A stretch of 64,000 nucleotides of DNA from JAVXNW01 sp036645575. Lineage in GTDB: Bacteria; Bacillota; Clostridia; Christensenellales; Aristaeellaceae. The notes under the pieces were generated by a model. The model saw only the letters and a program-made list of their open reading frames with translations. It was not told where the DNA came from and ran no database searches. The position numbers were made by a program, and so were the translations under genes. Where the stretch lies: the NCBI GenBank assembly GCA_036645575.1, contig JAVXNW010000001.1:1-64000 (forward strand). Reading direction: 5' to 3'. Below, in pieces: positions 16,775-25,433 of the stretch. The number at the start of each line of letters is the position of its first letter. Within the stretch, counting starts at the first letter, position 1.

Positions 16775-18445
16775 ATGAAGATTGTGATTGTGGGCGGCGT
16801 TGCGGGGGGCGCGAGCGCGGCGGCGCGGCTTAGGCGGCTGGATGAGCAGGCGGAAATCGTGATGCTGGAGAAGGGCGCGTTCATCTCGTTTGCCAATTGC
16901 GGACTGCCGTATTACATCGGGGGCGAGATCAAAGCGCGGGAGAGCCTGTCGCTTCAGACGCCCAAGAGCTTTCACGCGCGGTTCAATGTGGACGTGCGGG
17001 TGCGCAGCGAGGCGTTGTCGATCGACCGCGCGGGCAAAAACGTCACGGTGAAGAACCTGGCGACCGAGGAAATTTACGCCGAGGCCTACGACGTGCTGCT
17101 GCTGGCGACCGGCGCGGAGCCGGTCAACTTTGCGCCGTCCGAGCGCGTATTTACGCTGCGCAGCATCCCGGACGCGCTGCGCATCAAGGCGTTCGCCCAA
17201 TCGCTTGGCGGGAAGCGCGACGCCCACGCGGCGGTGATCGGCGGCGGCGCGATTGGCATGGAGATGGCGGAAAACCTGGTGAAGGCGGGCCTTCGCGTGA
17301 CGGTGGTGGAGATGGCCGATCACCTGATCGCGCCGCTCGACTTTGACATTGCGGCAGGCGTGCACAACTACGTGTCGAAGATGGGCGTGGCGCTGCGCCT
17401 TGGAAGCGGCGTCAAGTCGATTGACGAGGGCGAACGGCTGACGCTCCATCTGTCGGATGGCGATCTTGAGGCGGATATGGCCATCATGTCGGTGGGCGTG
17501 CGCCCCGATACGCGCCTTGCGCGGGAGAGCGGGCTTGCGCTGGGCGCGCGCGGCGGCATCATCGTGGATGCGCACATGCGCTCGTCCGACCAAGCGATCT
17601 ACGCGGTGGGCGACGCGACCGAGGCGGTCGAATTTGTGACCGGAGGCAAGGCGATGATGCCGCTTGCGGGGCCGGCCAACAAGCAGGGACGCATCGCGGC
17701 GGACAACATCTGCGGGATTGAAAGCGCCTACGAGGGCACGCAGGGTTCCGCGATTTTGCGCGTATTTGACATGGCCATTGCCTCGACCGGCATAAACGAG
17801 CGGGGCGCGCAGGCGGCGGGGCTTCAGTACGACGTGGTATATTTGTATCCGGGCGCGCACGCCAGTTACTATCCCGGCGCGACCAGCCTGTGGATCAAGG
17901 TGCTGTACGAAAAGGGCACCGGGAGGCTGCTGGGCGCGCAGCTGACCGGGTTTGACGGCGTGGACAAGCGCTGCGACGTGCTGGCGACCGCCATCAGGCT
18001 GGGCGCGACGGCCGAGGACTTGACCAAGCTCGAACTGTGCTACGCGCCGCCGTTTGGCTCCGCCAAGGACCCCGTCAACATGGTGGGGTTCATGATTCAG
18101 AACCTAGAAGCGGGGCTCGTCAAGCAGATCCACTGGGACGAGGCGCTTTCCCCGGAAAGGGATGTGCAGCGGCTGGACGTGCGCAAGCCTGACGAGGCCG
18201 CGCGCGGCATGGTGGCGGGATTTGTCAACCTGCCGCTTGACGAGCTTCGGGCGCGCATCGGCGAATTGGACCAGAATCGACCCGTCTATGTGCACTGCCA
18301 GACCGGCCTGCGCAGCTATATCGCCTGCCGGATGCTGGCGGGACACGGCTTTGACGCGGCCAATATCGCGGGCGGCTACCAACTCTACGAGCAGGTTCAA
18401 CTGGCGCGGTTATCGCAAGCGGTATATGTGACGGAAAATAAGTGA
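16775..18445 (+). CDS. CoA-disulfide reductase with C-terminal rhodanese domain
   Basis: A 556-residue fusion. The first 450 residues or so form a pyridine nucleotide-disulfide oxidoreductase: FAD motif VGGVAGGASAAARLR at the N-terminus, single active-site cysteine in FISFANCGLPYYIGG (CoADR type), and NAD(P) motif VIGGGAIGMEMAENL. The C-terminal 95 residues form a rhodanese domain with catalytic cysteine in VYVHCQTGLRSYIACRM. Such CoADR-Rhd proteins reduce CoA disulfide, CoA polysulfide or persulfide with NAD(P)H and help anaerobes handle sulfane sulfur or oxygen. The ATG at 16775 follows AGGGAGA. It is monocistronic, with an HD-GYP gene on its own promoter behind it. Confidence 0.9.
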   Translation: MKIVIVGGVAGGASAAARLRRLDEQAEIVMLEKGAFISFANCGLPYYIGGEIKARESLSLQTPKSFHARFNVDVRVRSEALSIDRAGKNVTVKNLATEEIYAEAYDVLLLATGAEPVNFAPSERVFTLRSIPDALRIKAFAQSLGGKRDAHAAVIGGGAIGMEMAENLVKAGLRVTVVEMADHLIAPLDFDIAAGVHNYVSKMGVALRLGSGVKSIDEGERLTLHLSDGDLEADMAIMSVGVRPDTRLARESGLALGARGGIIVDAHMRSSDQAIYAVGDATEAVEFVTGGKAMMPLAGPANKQGRIAADNICGIESAYEGTQGSAILRVFDMAIASTGINERGAQAAGLQYDVVYLYPGAHASYYPGATSLWIKVLYEKGTGRLLGAQLTGFDGVDKRCDVLATAIRLGATAEDLTKLELCYAPPFGSAKDPVNMVGFMIQNLEAGLVKQIHWDEALSPERDVQRLDVRKPDEAARGMVAGFVNLPLDELRARIGELDQNRPVYVHCQTGLRSYIACRMLAGHGFDAANIAGGYQLYEQVQLARLSQAVYVTENK

Positions 18446-18481
18446 TCTTAACACGCAATCTGTGTGCATTTCGGGAGAATC

Positions 18482-18512
18482 TTGAAAACATTGCCGTGCG
18501 ATGTGGTATAAT
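18482..18512 (+). promoter_or_regulatory. Possible promoter of the HD-GYP gene
   Basis: A perfect TATAAT at 18507-18512 has TTGAAA at 18482-18487. The 19-base spacer is longer than ideal. The gene starts at 18559 after CGGAGG. Confidence 0.45.
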
Positions 18513-18558
18513 GAAGCGGTATAGAATGTGCACAAGACGATTTAATCGGAGGCAGCGG

Positions 18559-19755
18559 ATGCGTGTAAGCAGGATTGGATTTATCGATGCCGTCTCGTTC
18601 GCCCTTGATTATCTGGAAATTGGGATGCATCAGAACATCACCAATCACAACCGGCGTGTGGCGCTGATTGCGATCAATATGGGGAAATTGCTGGGGCTTA
18701 CCGCGGATGAATTGACCGATTTGTACGAATACGCGGTGCTCCATGACAACGGCGTGACCACAAAGGCCTATATCGTCATGGCCGAGATGGGGCGCGACAA
18801 GCTGGAGGATGGGCAATCTCACTGCGTGGTCGGGCAGAAGAACATCGAGCACTTTCCGTTTTTCGCGCAACATGGCGAGGTGATTCGCTATCACCACGAG
18901 GCCTACGACGGCAGCGGATTTTTCGGCCTCGTGGGCGAGCAGATTCCGCTGTTTTCGCAGATCATCGCGCTGGCGGACGTCGCGGAGATCGCCTATCGTA
19001 AGACCGGGAGCCGGAAGCAGACGATCGCCAAGATACGTGGCGGCATCGGCAGCCAGTATGCGCAGCGGATCGGCGCGGCCTTTTTGTCGGCCGCGACGCA
19101 CTCGGCGCTGTGGCTGGGGATGGGCGATATGTTTGTCTCGGCGGAGCTTGTGCGCACGATTCCGGGCAGCGCCTGCACGATCGACACGCCGGAACTGATC
19201 AAGATCGCGCGGGCGATCGCCGCGATTGTCGATGCAAAGTCGCCCTTTACCGGAACCCACACGCAGGGCATTGCGGAAAAGATCGGCGTGATGTCGGATG
19301 TGTACGCCTTTGACGCCGAGCACCGGGACAAGCTGACGCTGGCGGCGTACCTGCACGACGTCGGGAAATTGGTGGTGCCGGACACGATTCTGGATAAGCC
19401 GGGGAAGCTGACCGAAGATGAGTTTGAGATCATCAAGGCGCACGCGTATTACACCAAGATGATGCTCTTTTCCGTGCCGGGCTTTGAGGAGATTGCGCGC
19501 TGGGCGGGCGAGCACCACGAAAAACTCAACGGAACCGGCTATCCATACGGCCTTGGCCAAAAGGATTTGGACTTTGAATCGCAGATGATGGCCTGCGTGG
19601 ACATCTATCAGGCGCTCACGGAAGACCGACCCTACCGCGCCGCGCTCAGCCACGAGGACGCCATCATGATCTTAAGCGGCATGGCAAAGCGGGGAGAGGT
19701 CAACGCGCAGATCGTGTTGGACATGCAGGCAGTGGGCGCGAAACTAAAAAAATGA
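18559..19755 (+). CDS. HD-domain/HD-GYP phosphohydrolase (putative cyclic-di-nucleotide phosphodiesterase)
   Basis: A 398-residue protein with two HD-type halves. The N-terminal half has LHDNGV near residue 62 and HHEAYDGSGFFG, a shortened HD-GYP-like arrangement. The C-terminal half has a full HD-GYP signature: YLHDVGKLVVP, then HEKLNGTGYPYGL and CVDIYQALTEDRPYR. Proteins of this type cleave c-di-GMP or other cyclic dinucleotides, or act as degenerate sensors. No signal peptide, membrane segment or receiver domain is seen, so the input is unknown. The start at 18559 is set by CGGAGG 7 bases before it. A hairpin terminator follows. Confidence 0.85.
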   Translation: MRVSRIGFIDAVSFALDYLEIGMHQNITNHNRRVALIAINMGKLLGLTADELTDLYEYAVLHDNGVTTKAYIVMAEMGRDKLEDGQSHCVVGQKNIEHFPFFAQHGEVIRYHHEAYDGSGFFGLVGEQIPLFSQIIALADVAEIAYRKTGSRKQTIAKIRGGIGSQYAQRIGAAFLSAATHSALWLGMGDMFVSAELVRTIPGSACTIDTPELIKIARAIAAIVDAKSPFTGTHTQGIAEKIGVMSDVYAFDAEHRDKLTLAAYLHDVGKLVVPDTILDKPGKLTEDEFEIIKAHAYYTKMMLFSVPGFEEIARWAGEHHEKLNGTGYPYGLGQKDLDFESQMMACVDIYQALTEDRPYRAALSHEDAIMILSGMAKRGEVNAQIVLDMQAVGAKLKK

Positions 19756-19763
19756 TCCTTGAA

Positions 19764-19810
19764 GGCGGCCCCGCTCGTCAGCGATTTCTGGCGGCGGGGT
19801 CGCCCTTTGT
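19764..19810 (+). terminator. Hairpin terminator after the HD-GYP gene
   Basis: GGCGGCCCCGC (19764-19774) pairs with GCGGGGTCGCC (19794-19804) with one G-U pair and a 19-base loop, followed by CTTTGT. It lies 8 bases after the stop codon. Confidence 0.65.
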
Positions 19811-19865
19811 CCGTGACATCGTCACAGACAGGTTTGATATTTCCATATATACTAGTTGATAAATA

Positions 19866-19909
19866 GGAATAGGAATTGGAATTGGAATTGGAATTGGAAT
19901 TGGAATTGG
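19866..19909 (+). repeat. GGAATT hexanucleotide tandem array in the ccdA leader
   Basis: Six perfect GGAATT units at 19872-19907 are preceded by one imperfect unit, GGAATA at 19866-19871. The array follows a TATACT -10-like box (19848-19853) with CAGACA 17 bases upstream, and lies about 100 bases before ccdA. It is probably in the transcribed leader. Such arrays change length by slippage and could alter expression of the downstream genes (inference). Confidence 0.8.
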
Positions 19910-20010
19910 CTGCGGCGCGGGTAAAATGGGCCGCTTGGCCTATACTAAGCGCACGCGTCCATGGCGGAGGACTTGATGAACCGCGCGGCGCACAACAAGG
20001 AGGTTCCAAG

Positions 20011-20676
20011 ATGGAATACCTCGTATCCTTTCTGGAGGGCATCGTCACGTTTATTTCACCGTGCCTCTTGCCCATGCTGCCGATCTACCTGTCGTATTTT
20101 GCGGGTGGCGAAGGCGGCAGGCGCAGGACGCTGCGCAACGCGATCGGCTTTGTGCTGGGCTTTACGCTGGTATTTGTGACGCTGGGCGCCTTTGCCGGGA
20201 CGCTGGGCATGGCGCTCAAGCGGCACCAGACGATCGTCAACCTGGTGACGGGCGGCATCGTGCTGGTTTTTGGGCTCAACTATCTGGGCGTATTCAAAAT
20301 CGGATTTCTGAACGCCAGCAAAAAGGGCGCGATGAACGTCGAGAAACTCGGGTTCTGGTCGTCCATGCTGTTTGGCGTGGTGTTTTCGATTGGATGGACG
20401 CCCTGCGTGGGCGCGTTTCTGGGTTCGGCGCTGATGCTGGCCTCGCAGCAGGGATCGGTTTTGAAGGGCATTCTGATGCTGGTCGTGTACTCGCTGGGGC
20501 TGGGCATTCCCTTTGTGTTGAGCGCGGTGCTGATTGACAAGCTGAAGGGCGCGTTTGACTTTATCAAGCGGCATTACGTCGTGATCAACCGGGTTTCGGG
20601 CGTGCTGTTGGTCGTCGTGGGTCTGATGATGATGACGGGCGCGATGGGCTACTTTCTGTCGCTACTGACGTTTTGA
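20011..20676 (+). CDS. ccdA: CcdA-family cytochrome c biogenesis/thiol-disulfide transmembrane protein
   Basis: A 221-residue protein with about six membrane segments. It moves reducing equivalents from cytoplasmic thioredoxin to extracytoplasmic thioredoxin-like proteins. The two conserved cysteines lie in ISPCLLPMLPIYLSYF at the N-terminus and GWTPCVGAFLGSAL near residue 132, the hallmark of CcdA/DsbD. The start at 20011 follows AAGGAGG 8 bases upstream. The TlpA-like gene starts 12 bases after its stop, so the two form a relay. No cytochrome c or haem-lyase gene is nearby, so the end use may be cysteine repair or spore/cell-envelope redox rather than cytochrome maturation. Confidence 0.92.
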   Translation: MEYLVSFLEGIVTFISPCLLPMLPIYLSYFAGGEGGRRRTLRNAIGFVLGFTLVFVTLGAFAGTLGMALKRHQTIVNLVTGGIVLVFGLNYLGVFKIGFLNASKKGAMNVEKLGFWSSMLFGVVFSIGWTPCVGAFLGSALMLASQQGSVLKGILMLVVYSLGLGIPFVLSAVLIDKLKGAFDFIKRHYVVINRVSGVLLVVVGLMMMTGAMGYFLSLLTF

Positions 20677-20688
20677 GGGGGAAATAGG

Positions 20689-21345
20689 ATGAAAAAGAAT
20701 GTGCTGATCTATCTCGTGGGGTTCGTCGCGCTGTTTGTGCTGGCGTTTGTCGGGTACAATGCGCTCAAGGGGCGGATTCGCCCGGAAAGCGCGATCACGC
20801 CCGTGGCCACGCAGGCGCCCACTGCGACGCAGGCGCCCGTGGTGCCCGCTGAAATTCCGGAGGGGCAAAGCGACGTCGCGTCCGGGGATGTCGCGCCCGA
20901 GGACGCCGCGCCCGCGGCGCAAAAGGCGCCTGACGTCACCGTCTACGCGGCCGATGGAACGCCCACTAGGCTGTCTGACTTTTTGGGAAAGCCGGTCGTG
21001 CTCAACTTCTGGGCGAGCTGGTGTCCGCCCTGCAAAGGGGAGATGCCCGATTTTCAAAAGCTCTACGACGAAGTGGGGGACGACGTGGTCTTCATGATGG
21101 TCAACCAGACGGACGGCCAGCGCGAGACGCAAAAAAAGGCCGCCGCGTTCATCGAAAAGCAGGGCTATACCTTCCCGGTCTACTTCGACACCGACCTTGC
21201 GGCCTCGATGACCTATCAGGTCTATTCGATCCCGACCACGGTGCTGGTGGACGTCCAAGGGAATCTGGTCGCCATCTCGCCCGGTCAGATGGACGAGGCG
21301 ACGCTTCGGGCGGACATTGAGATGATTCAATCCCCCAACGGCTGA
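20689..21345 (+). CDS. TlpA/ResA-like membrane-anchored thiol-disulfide oxidoreductase
   Basis: A 218-residue protein with an N-terminal membrane anchor (about 5-24), a low-complexity Ala/Pro/Thr linker (about 33-80) and a thioredoxin fold of the AhpC-TSA/Redoxin type. The active site is WCPPC at residues 111-115, and the cis-proline loop is SIPTTVLVD. It should face outside and receive electrons from the adjacent CcdA-family protein. ResA in Bacillus reduces apocytochrome c, while StoA acts in spore cortex synthesis; either type of role could apply. A GGGGGAAATAGG site precedes the ATG. The gene is convergent with the Crp/Fnr regulator 18 bases away. Confidence 0.92.
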   Translation: MKKNVLIYLVGFVALFVLAFVGYNALKGRIRPESAITPVATQAPTATQAPVVPAEIPEGQSDVASGDVAPEDAAPAAQKAPDVTVYAADGTPTRLSDFLGKPVVLNFWASWCPPCKGEMPDFQKLYDEVGDDVVFMMVNQTDGQRETQKKAAAFIEKQGYTFPVYFDTDLAASMTYQVYSIPTTVLVDVQGNLVAISPGQMDEATLRADIEMIQSPNG

Positions 21346-21362
21346 AGCAAGCGCCCCACCGG

Positions 21363-22019
21363 TTAAATGCCGCCGAGGCGCTGTATGTCCAATATCGTGA
21401 TGGCGCCGCGCGACAGCGCGACCAGGCCGTCCAGCTGAAACTGCTTGAGCAGCCGCGAGACCACTTCGCGCGCGCTGCCCAGGTCCCTGGCCAACTGATC
21501 GTGGGTGATCGTGAGGTGATCGCTCTTGGCGAGGGTGCGGTGCTCCAGCAGGCATTCCGCCAGCCGATGCGCCATGTTGGAAAAGACGAACTGGCCAAAG
21601 ATCCACATGACGTCGGAAAAGCGGGAAGAGACGAGCTCGAGGGTGAAGTCCTTGGCGAGGGGCGACGCGTCGCTGAGCATCTGATAGATGCGCGTCGGGA
21701 TGATCGACACGTCGGAATCGGCCTCAAATTCCATGTTGATCTGAAAGTCGAGGTTTTTAATCATGCAGGCGGCGCTCATCACGCACACGTCGCCGCCCAG
21801 CAGCCGATACAGCGTAATTTCACCGCCGTTGGGCGACGTGATGAACACGCGCACCTGCCCCGAGCGGATGATCTCAAGGCCGATGCACTCGCCGCCGCCG
21901 TGGCAGATCACCGTCCCCTTGGGAAAGTGCTTTTCAAGCGCGTTGTCCAGCAAAAGCGACTGAAGCTCGCTTGGCAGCGCGTCAAAATAGGGAAGGCTGT
22001 GGGAGAGCGTTTCGCGCAT
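21363..22019 (-). CDS. Crp/Fnr-family transcriptional regulator
   Basis: A 218-residue regulator. The N-terminal cyclic nucleotide-binding-like beta-barrel (about 15-125) contains GLEIIRSGQVRVF and GGEITLYRLLGGD. The C-terminal winged helix (about 150-210) contains LTITHDQLARDLGSAREVVSRLLKQF, the typical HTH_Crp recognition region. Cysteines occur at scattered positions (CHGGGEC, VCVMSAAC), but not as an obvious FNR iron-sulfur cluster set. The effector is unknown. AAGGAGG lies 7 bases before the ATG. Its target genes cannot be read from the sequence; the convergent thiol-relay genes are one candidate. Confidence 0.9.
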   Translation of the reverse strand: MRETLSHSLPYFDALPSELQSLLLDNALEKHFPKGTVICHGGGECIGLEIIRSGQVRVFITSPNGGEITLYRLLGGDVCVMSAACMIKNLDFQINMEFEADSDVSIIPTRIYQMLSDASPLAKDFTLELVSSRFSDVMWIFGQFVFSNMAHRLAECLLEHRTLAKSDHLTITHDQLARDLGSAREVVSRLLKQFQLDGLVALSRGAITILDIQRLGGI

Positions 22020-22151
22020 AGGGCATCCTCCTTCGCTAAAAGGCCATCTACGTTAGTATACCACAGATTGAAACAGGGGAACCAATCATGCGGAAATATA
22101 GGGGATAGGTAGAAGAAAGAATACGGCGCAGAATTGGGAGGCGGATGAATC

Positions 22152-22523
22152 ATGGAGAGGCAGAGCTTTATTCTGGGGATGATGACCGCGTTTTGCGAGT
22201 GCGTTGCGGGCGGGTCCAAGCCGCTTGCGCTTTCGCCGCCACTGAGCGACGAGGACTACGCGCAGGTGCGGGCGCAGGCGCTTTCGCTGGTTGAGGCGCA
22301 TGGGCTCAAGGCGTATCATGAAAAAAACGAGGATTTGCCGGAGGCGGCGCGCTGCCACTGGATCGTCATTTACGCGCGGCCGGAGGTGCTTGACGCCTAC
22401 CTTTCGCTGCGCGCAAGCGGGAAAAACCCCAAGCGCGAGTTGGACGCCTTTGCCGAAGTGCTGGGCTATACGCCCTATCGCGTCCACACATCTTACGATG
22501 GCTTTCACGCATTGTGCCAATAG
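22152..22523 (+). CDS. Conserved hypothetical protein, 123 residues
   Basis: I do not recognise a family. The protein is small, soluble and slightly acidic, with about equal helical and loop content. It has no signal peptide or membrane segment. Two CxC-like cysteines near the N-terminus (AFCEC) and a C-terminal GFHALC are the only distinctive residues. The ATG at 22152 has a GGGAGG site 10 bases upstream. It stands alone between the divergent Crp/Fnr gene and the convergent collagen-like gene. Codon use matches the neighbours, which supports a real gene. Confidence 0.65.
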   Translation: MERQSFILGMMTAFCECVAGGSKPLALSPPLSDEDYAQVRAQALSLVEAHGLKAYHEKNEDLPEAARCHWIVIYARPEVLDAYLSLRASGKNPKRELDAFAEVLGYTPYRVHTSYDGFHALCQ

Positions 22524-22537
22524 AGGGAAATATGTAA

Positions 22538-22558
22538 CCTCCCGGATGAGCCGGGAGG
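22538..22558. terminator. Hairpin between convergent genes
   Basis: CCTCCCGG (22538-22545) pairs perfectly with CCGGGAGG (22551-22558) over a 5-base loop. It lies 15 bases from one stop codon and 8 from the other, but has no strong T-run on either side. Confidence 0.5.
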
Positions 22559-22565
22559 CGGTGGG

Positions 22566-24026
22566 TCAACCCACCTGCAAGACGACGAGGTTGGCAAGTA
22601 TGCTGGTGGCGGTGTCGAAATTGATCGCCGAGCCGCTCGTGTTGATGAGCGAAACGACGCCGGGCACGCCGGAGATGGTGATGAGCGCCGAGCCATTTAT
22701 CTGGCCGCGCGAGACGTAGCCGTCGATCGTGGCGACGATGGTGCTGCCCACCCGGAGGCTGAGCGAGACCGCGTTGGTCGAGTCCTTGACGTTGAGCGAC
22801 CAGGTCACGTAGTAATTGCCGGTTGCGGCAAAGACGAAATCGCCCGAGCCGAGCGCATAGGCAATGTCCGTGCTTTGGTCATTGACGAGCAGGTTGAATG
22901 GGACGGACGCGTTGATGCCAAGCGTCGTGCCGGTCGTCAACTGCGCGTGCAATCCCCGCAGCGTGCAGGACGGGCCGACTGGACCGACGGGGCCAACCGG
23001 GCCGACAGGGCCGGCGGGGCCAGTCGCGCCGGTTGCGCCGGTTGCGCCGGTGGGGCCGGCAGGGCCGACGGGGCCGGTCGCGCCAGTCGCGCCGGTCGCG
23101 CCAGTCGCCCCGGTCGCGCCCGTTGCGCCGATGGGGCCGATGGGGCCGGTCGCGCCCGTTGCGCCGGCGGGGCCGATGGGGCCAATGGGGCCAGTCGCGC
23201 CGGTCGCACCAGCGGGGCCGATGGGGCCGATGGGGCCGATGGGGCCGACTGCGCCCGTTGCGCCCGTTGCGCCGGCGGGGCCGATGGGGCCAATGGGGCC
23301 GACTGCGCCGGTTGCACCGGTTGCACCGGTTGCACCTGCGGGGCCGATGGGGCCAATGGGGCCGACTGCGCCCGTTGCGCCGGTTGCGCCAGCGGGGCCG
23401 ATGGGGCCGACTGCGCCCGCTGCGCCGGTCGCACCAGTCGCGCCTGCGGGGCCGATGGGGCCGATCGGGCCGACTGCGCCCGTTGCGCCGGTCGCACCAG
23501 TCGCGCCAGCGGGGCCGATGGGGCCGATCGGGCCGACTGCGCCCGTTGCGCCGGTTGCGCCCGTTGCGCCAGTCGCGCCGGCGGGTCCGATGGAACCGGT
23601 CGCACCGGTCGCACCTGTTGCGCCAGTCGCGCCAGTTGCGCCAGCAGGTCCGATGGGGCCAATGGGTCCGATGGGGCCAGTCGCGCCGGTTGCGCCAGCG
23701 GGGCCGATGGGGCCGATGGGGCCAGTTGCGCCGGTTGCGCCAGCGGGTCCAATGGGGCCGATGGGGCCAGTTGCGCCGGTTGCGCCAGCGGGTCCAATGG
23801 GGCCAATGGGGCCAATGGGGCCAGTCGCGCCGGTTGCGCCAGCGGGTCCAATGGGGCCGATGGGGCCAGTCGCGCCAGTCGCGCCGGTTGCGCCAGTCGC
23901 GCCGACGGGGCCGCGCGGGCCGGGGCAGCATCCACAGCAGCAAGACGATGCGCCTTGGAACGAATCACAGGCGCTTGAACCACAATATGCGTTGTTTCCC
24001 TGAGCACAAAAATCATAAATATCCAT
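22566..24026 (-). CDS. Collagen-like triple-helix repeat protein with BclA-type C-terminal domain
   Basis: A 486-residue protein in three parts. Residues 1-36 are cysteine-rich (CC, CGCC clusters) without a signal peptide. Residues 37-353 or so are uninterrupted Gly-X-Y triplets, mostly GAT, GPI and GPA. The last 133 residues form a beta-rich globular domain like the C-terminal trimerisation domain of exosporium BclA proteins ([26 protein letters not shown]). Such proteins make hair-like filaments on spores or cells. The start is the ATG at 24026 with GAGG upstream. The repeat DNA (about 22970-23920) is near-identical and likely to vary in length. The adjacent spoIIA-bearing genome supports a spore-surface role (inference). 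Confidence 0.9.
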   Translation of the reverse strand: MDIYDFCAQGNNAYCGSSACDSFQGASSCCCGCCPGPRGPVGATGATGATGATGPIGPIGPAGATGATGPIGPIGPIGPAGATGATGPIGPIGPAGATGATGPIGPIGPAGATGATGPIGPIGPIGPAGATGATGATGATGATGSIGPAGATGATGATGATGAVGPIGPIGPAGATGATGATGAVGPIGPIGPAGATGATGAAGAVGPIGPAGATGATGAVGPIGPIGPAGATGATGATGAVGPIGPIGPAGATGATGAVGPIGPIGPIGPAGATGATGPIGPIGPAGATGATGPIGPIGATGATGATGATGATGATGPVGPAGPTGATGATGATGPAGPVGPVGPVGPVGPSCTLRGLHAQLTTGTTLGINASVPFNLLVNDQSTDIAYALGSGDFVFAATGNYYVTWSLNVKDSTNAVSLSLRVGSTIVATIDGYVSRGQINGSALITISGVPGVVSLINTSGSAINFDTATSILANLVVLQVG

Positions 24027-24201
24027 CAAAACGACCTCGTCTTCAAAAGGTTTATTTAGGCTCGATCACTTTGGAAAAATGATCAATACAACCTATGCCA
24101 TGCTATGCCGCCTCCCGTCAAGCGGCTACCGCCAGCCTGAAATGAGGCGGATGCACAAAACCCTTGAACCGCAAACCGCATAAAGCGCACCCCCGAATCA
24201 A

Positions 24202-24360
24202 GGGAACCGCTGAATAAATCCCGCGGTTCTGGCTTTTGCATTTCCGCCATGCCCGTCCTGCAAAATCCCGGGTGTAGTTCCACTACGCCTTCGGCTTTTG
24301 CGGACGAAGCTTACGAAAATTCAGCTCGCCATCACGCGCGTTCTTTCATCAGCGGTTCCC
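24202..24360. repeat. Short inverted-repeat-bounded element (MITE-like), longest copy
   Basis: A 159-base segment begins GGGAACCGCTGA (24202) and ends TCAGCGGTTCCC (24360), a perfect 12-bp terminal inverted repeat. Both ends recur at 31687-31735, and the left end plus about 30 adjacent bases recurs inverted at 28375-28424. It encodes no convincing protein. It occupies the 384-base gap between the collagen-like and UroD-like genes; I see no other gene there. No target-site duplication could be confirmed. Confidence 0.6.
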
Positions 24361-24410
24361 AAGAAGAAACGGTGGTGCGCTTTGTAACCATTACCTTTCG
24401 TCGCCCCGCG

Positions 24411-25433
24411 CTATGGCGTGAGTGCGGCGCGGGTCAGGGCGAAATAGCTTTCGTCGGGCACGTAGTCGGGGATGCTGTTGCCGGAGCCTAGGGCATAGCC
24501 GCGCGATCCGGTCAGGGAAAGCAGCGCTCGTGCGCGCTGCTCGATGGCCTCGGGCGTGCTCCGGCACAAAAAGTCCACGTCGATGCCGCCCAGCACGGCG
24601 ATTTTGTCGTGCAGTTCCGCATAGGCCTGCTCGACGGGCACGATGTTGTCCTCGTAGGAATGTCGCGCGTCAAAGCCCATCTGGACGATGTCGTCCAGAA
24701 TCGGGCGAAAGACGCCGCAGGAGTGCAGGATGGCGTATTTGCCCTGCGCGTGCGCGAGGCGACAGCACTGCGCATACCAGGGGAACACGTACTTGCGCAG
24801 CGCGTCCGGGGCGAGCAGCGTCTGGGTGTTAAAGCCCCAGTCGTCGTTGCAGAGGATCGCGCGAACCGCAGGATAGCCGACAATCTGCCGGTAAAAATCC
24901 AGTATGATCTGCCCCACGCGCGCAAAGATGTCCGAAAGCAGTTCCTCGTCGTCGTAGAGCATCATGCACAGGTTTTCATAGCCGACAAGCGCGACCGTGG
25001 TCTCCAAAATGCCATCCGCGCTGGCCATGATAATGCCCATGCCCTCGGGCAGCACGCCTGTCAGCCGGTCGAGATAGCCATAGTCGTAGGCCTTTGCGTC
25101 GGGCCACGGATAGCGCTCAAACGCCGCCCGGTCCGCGATCAGCGACGGGTGGTTGAGCGAGCGGGACTTGAGCTGCGCGCCCGCGTCGCTCATCGGGAAG
25201 ATCCACGGGCAGGAGAGCGTCGCATAGTCGTAACCCGCCGCCTCAAACGCCTTAATCAGCCGCGCGGCCGCGCGCTCGTCGCTCAAATCGGAAGACGCGG
25301 GCAGGCCGCTCAAGCGCGTATAGAGGCGGTCGTTTAAAAAATATTCAAATAGCGTGGCGCGCGCGGGCGTCTTTCGCTCGAGCACCGCCGCCAGATTGGC
25401 AAAGTCGGGCCTGCGCACAGGGCTGTTGGTCAT
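24411..25433 (-). CDS. Uroporphyrinogen decarboxylase-family protein (probable methyltransferase-type)
   Basis: A 340-residue TIM-barrel protein of the URO-D family. Recognisable parts are GILETTVALVGYENLCMMLYDDEELL, ILCNDDWGFNTQTLLAPDALRKYVFPWY, YAILHSCGVFRPILDDIVQMGFDA and the closing ALGSGNSIPDYVP. HemE-specific N-terminal arginine motifs are missing, so haem synthesis is unlikely. Relatives are corrinoid- or coenzyme M-dependent methyltransferases (MtaA/CmuA type) and many uncharacterised Clostridia proteins. No corrinoid protein gene is adjacent. The start at 25433 is uncertain, as AAGGTGG lies 11 bases upstream and longer in-frame forms are possible. It may be the last gene of the minus-strand operon starting at 27775. 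Confidence 0.8.
   Translation of the reverse strand: MTNSPVRRPDFANLAAVLERKTPARATLFEYFLNDRLYTRLSGLPASSDLSDERAAARLIKAFEAAGYDYATLSCPWIFPMSDAGAQLKSRSLNHPSLIADRAAFERYPWPDAKAYDYGYLDRLTGVLPEGMGIIMASADGILETTVALVGYENLCMMLYDDEELLSDIFARVGQIILDFYRQIVGYPAVRAILCNDDWGFNTQTLLAPDALRKYVFPWYAQCCRLAHAQGKYAILHSCGVFRPILDDIVQMGFDARHSYEDNIVPVEQAYAELHDKIAVLGGIDVDFLCRSTPEAIEQRARALLSLTGSRGYALGSGNSIPDYVPDESYFALTRAALTP

Noticed and set aside
22970..23920. Regular short repeats that might be taken for a CRISPR array or tandem satellite
   Set aside because: They are the Gly-X-Y codons of the collagen-like gene in one open frame, with no spacers of constant length and no cas genes.
22864..24082. Long open frames on the plus strand and in other minus frames across the collagen-like gene
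   Set aside because: They are shadows produced by the repetitive GC-rich collagen codons; they have no ribosome binding site and only low-complexity translation.
24083..24283. Short minus-strand frame ending in a sequence also seen near 28400 and 31710
   Set aside because: The shared residues come from the dispersed DNA repeat itself, not from a conserved protein.
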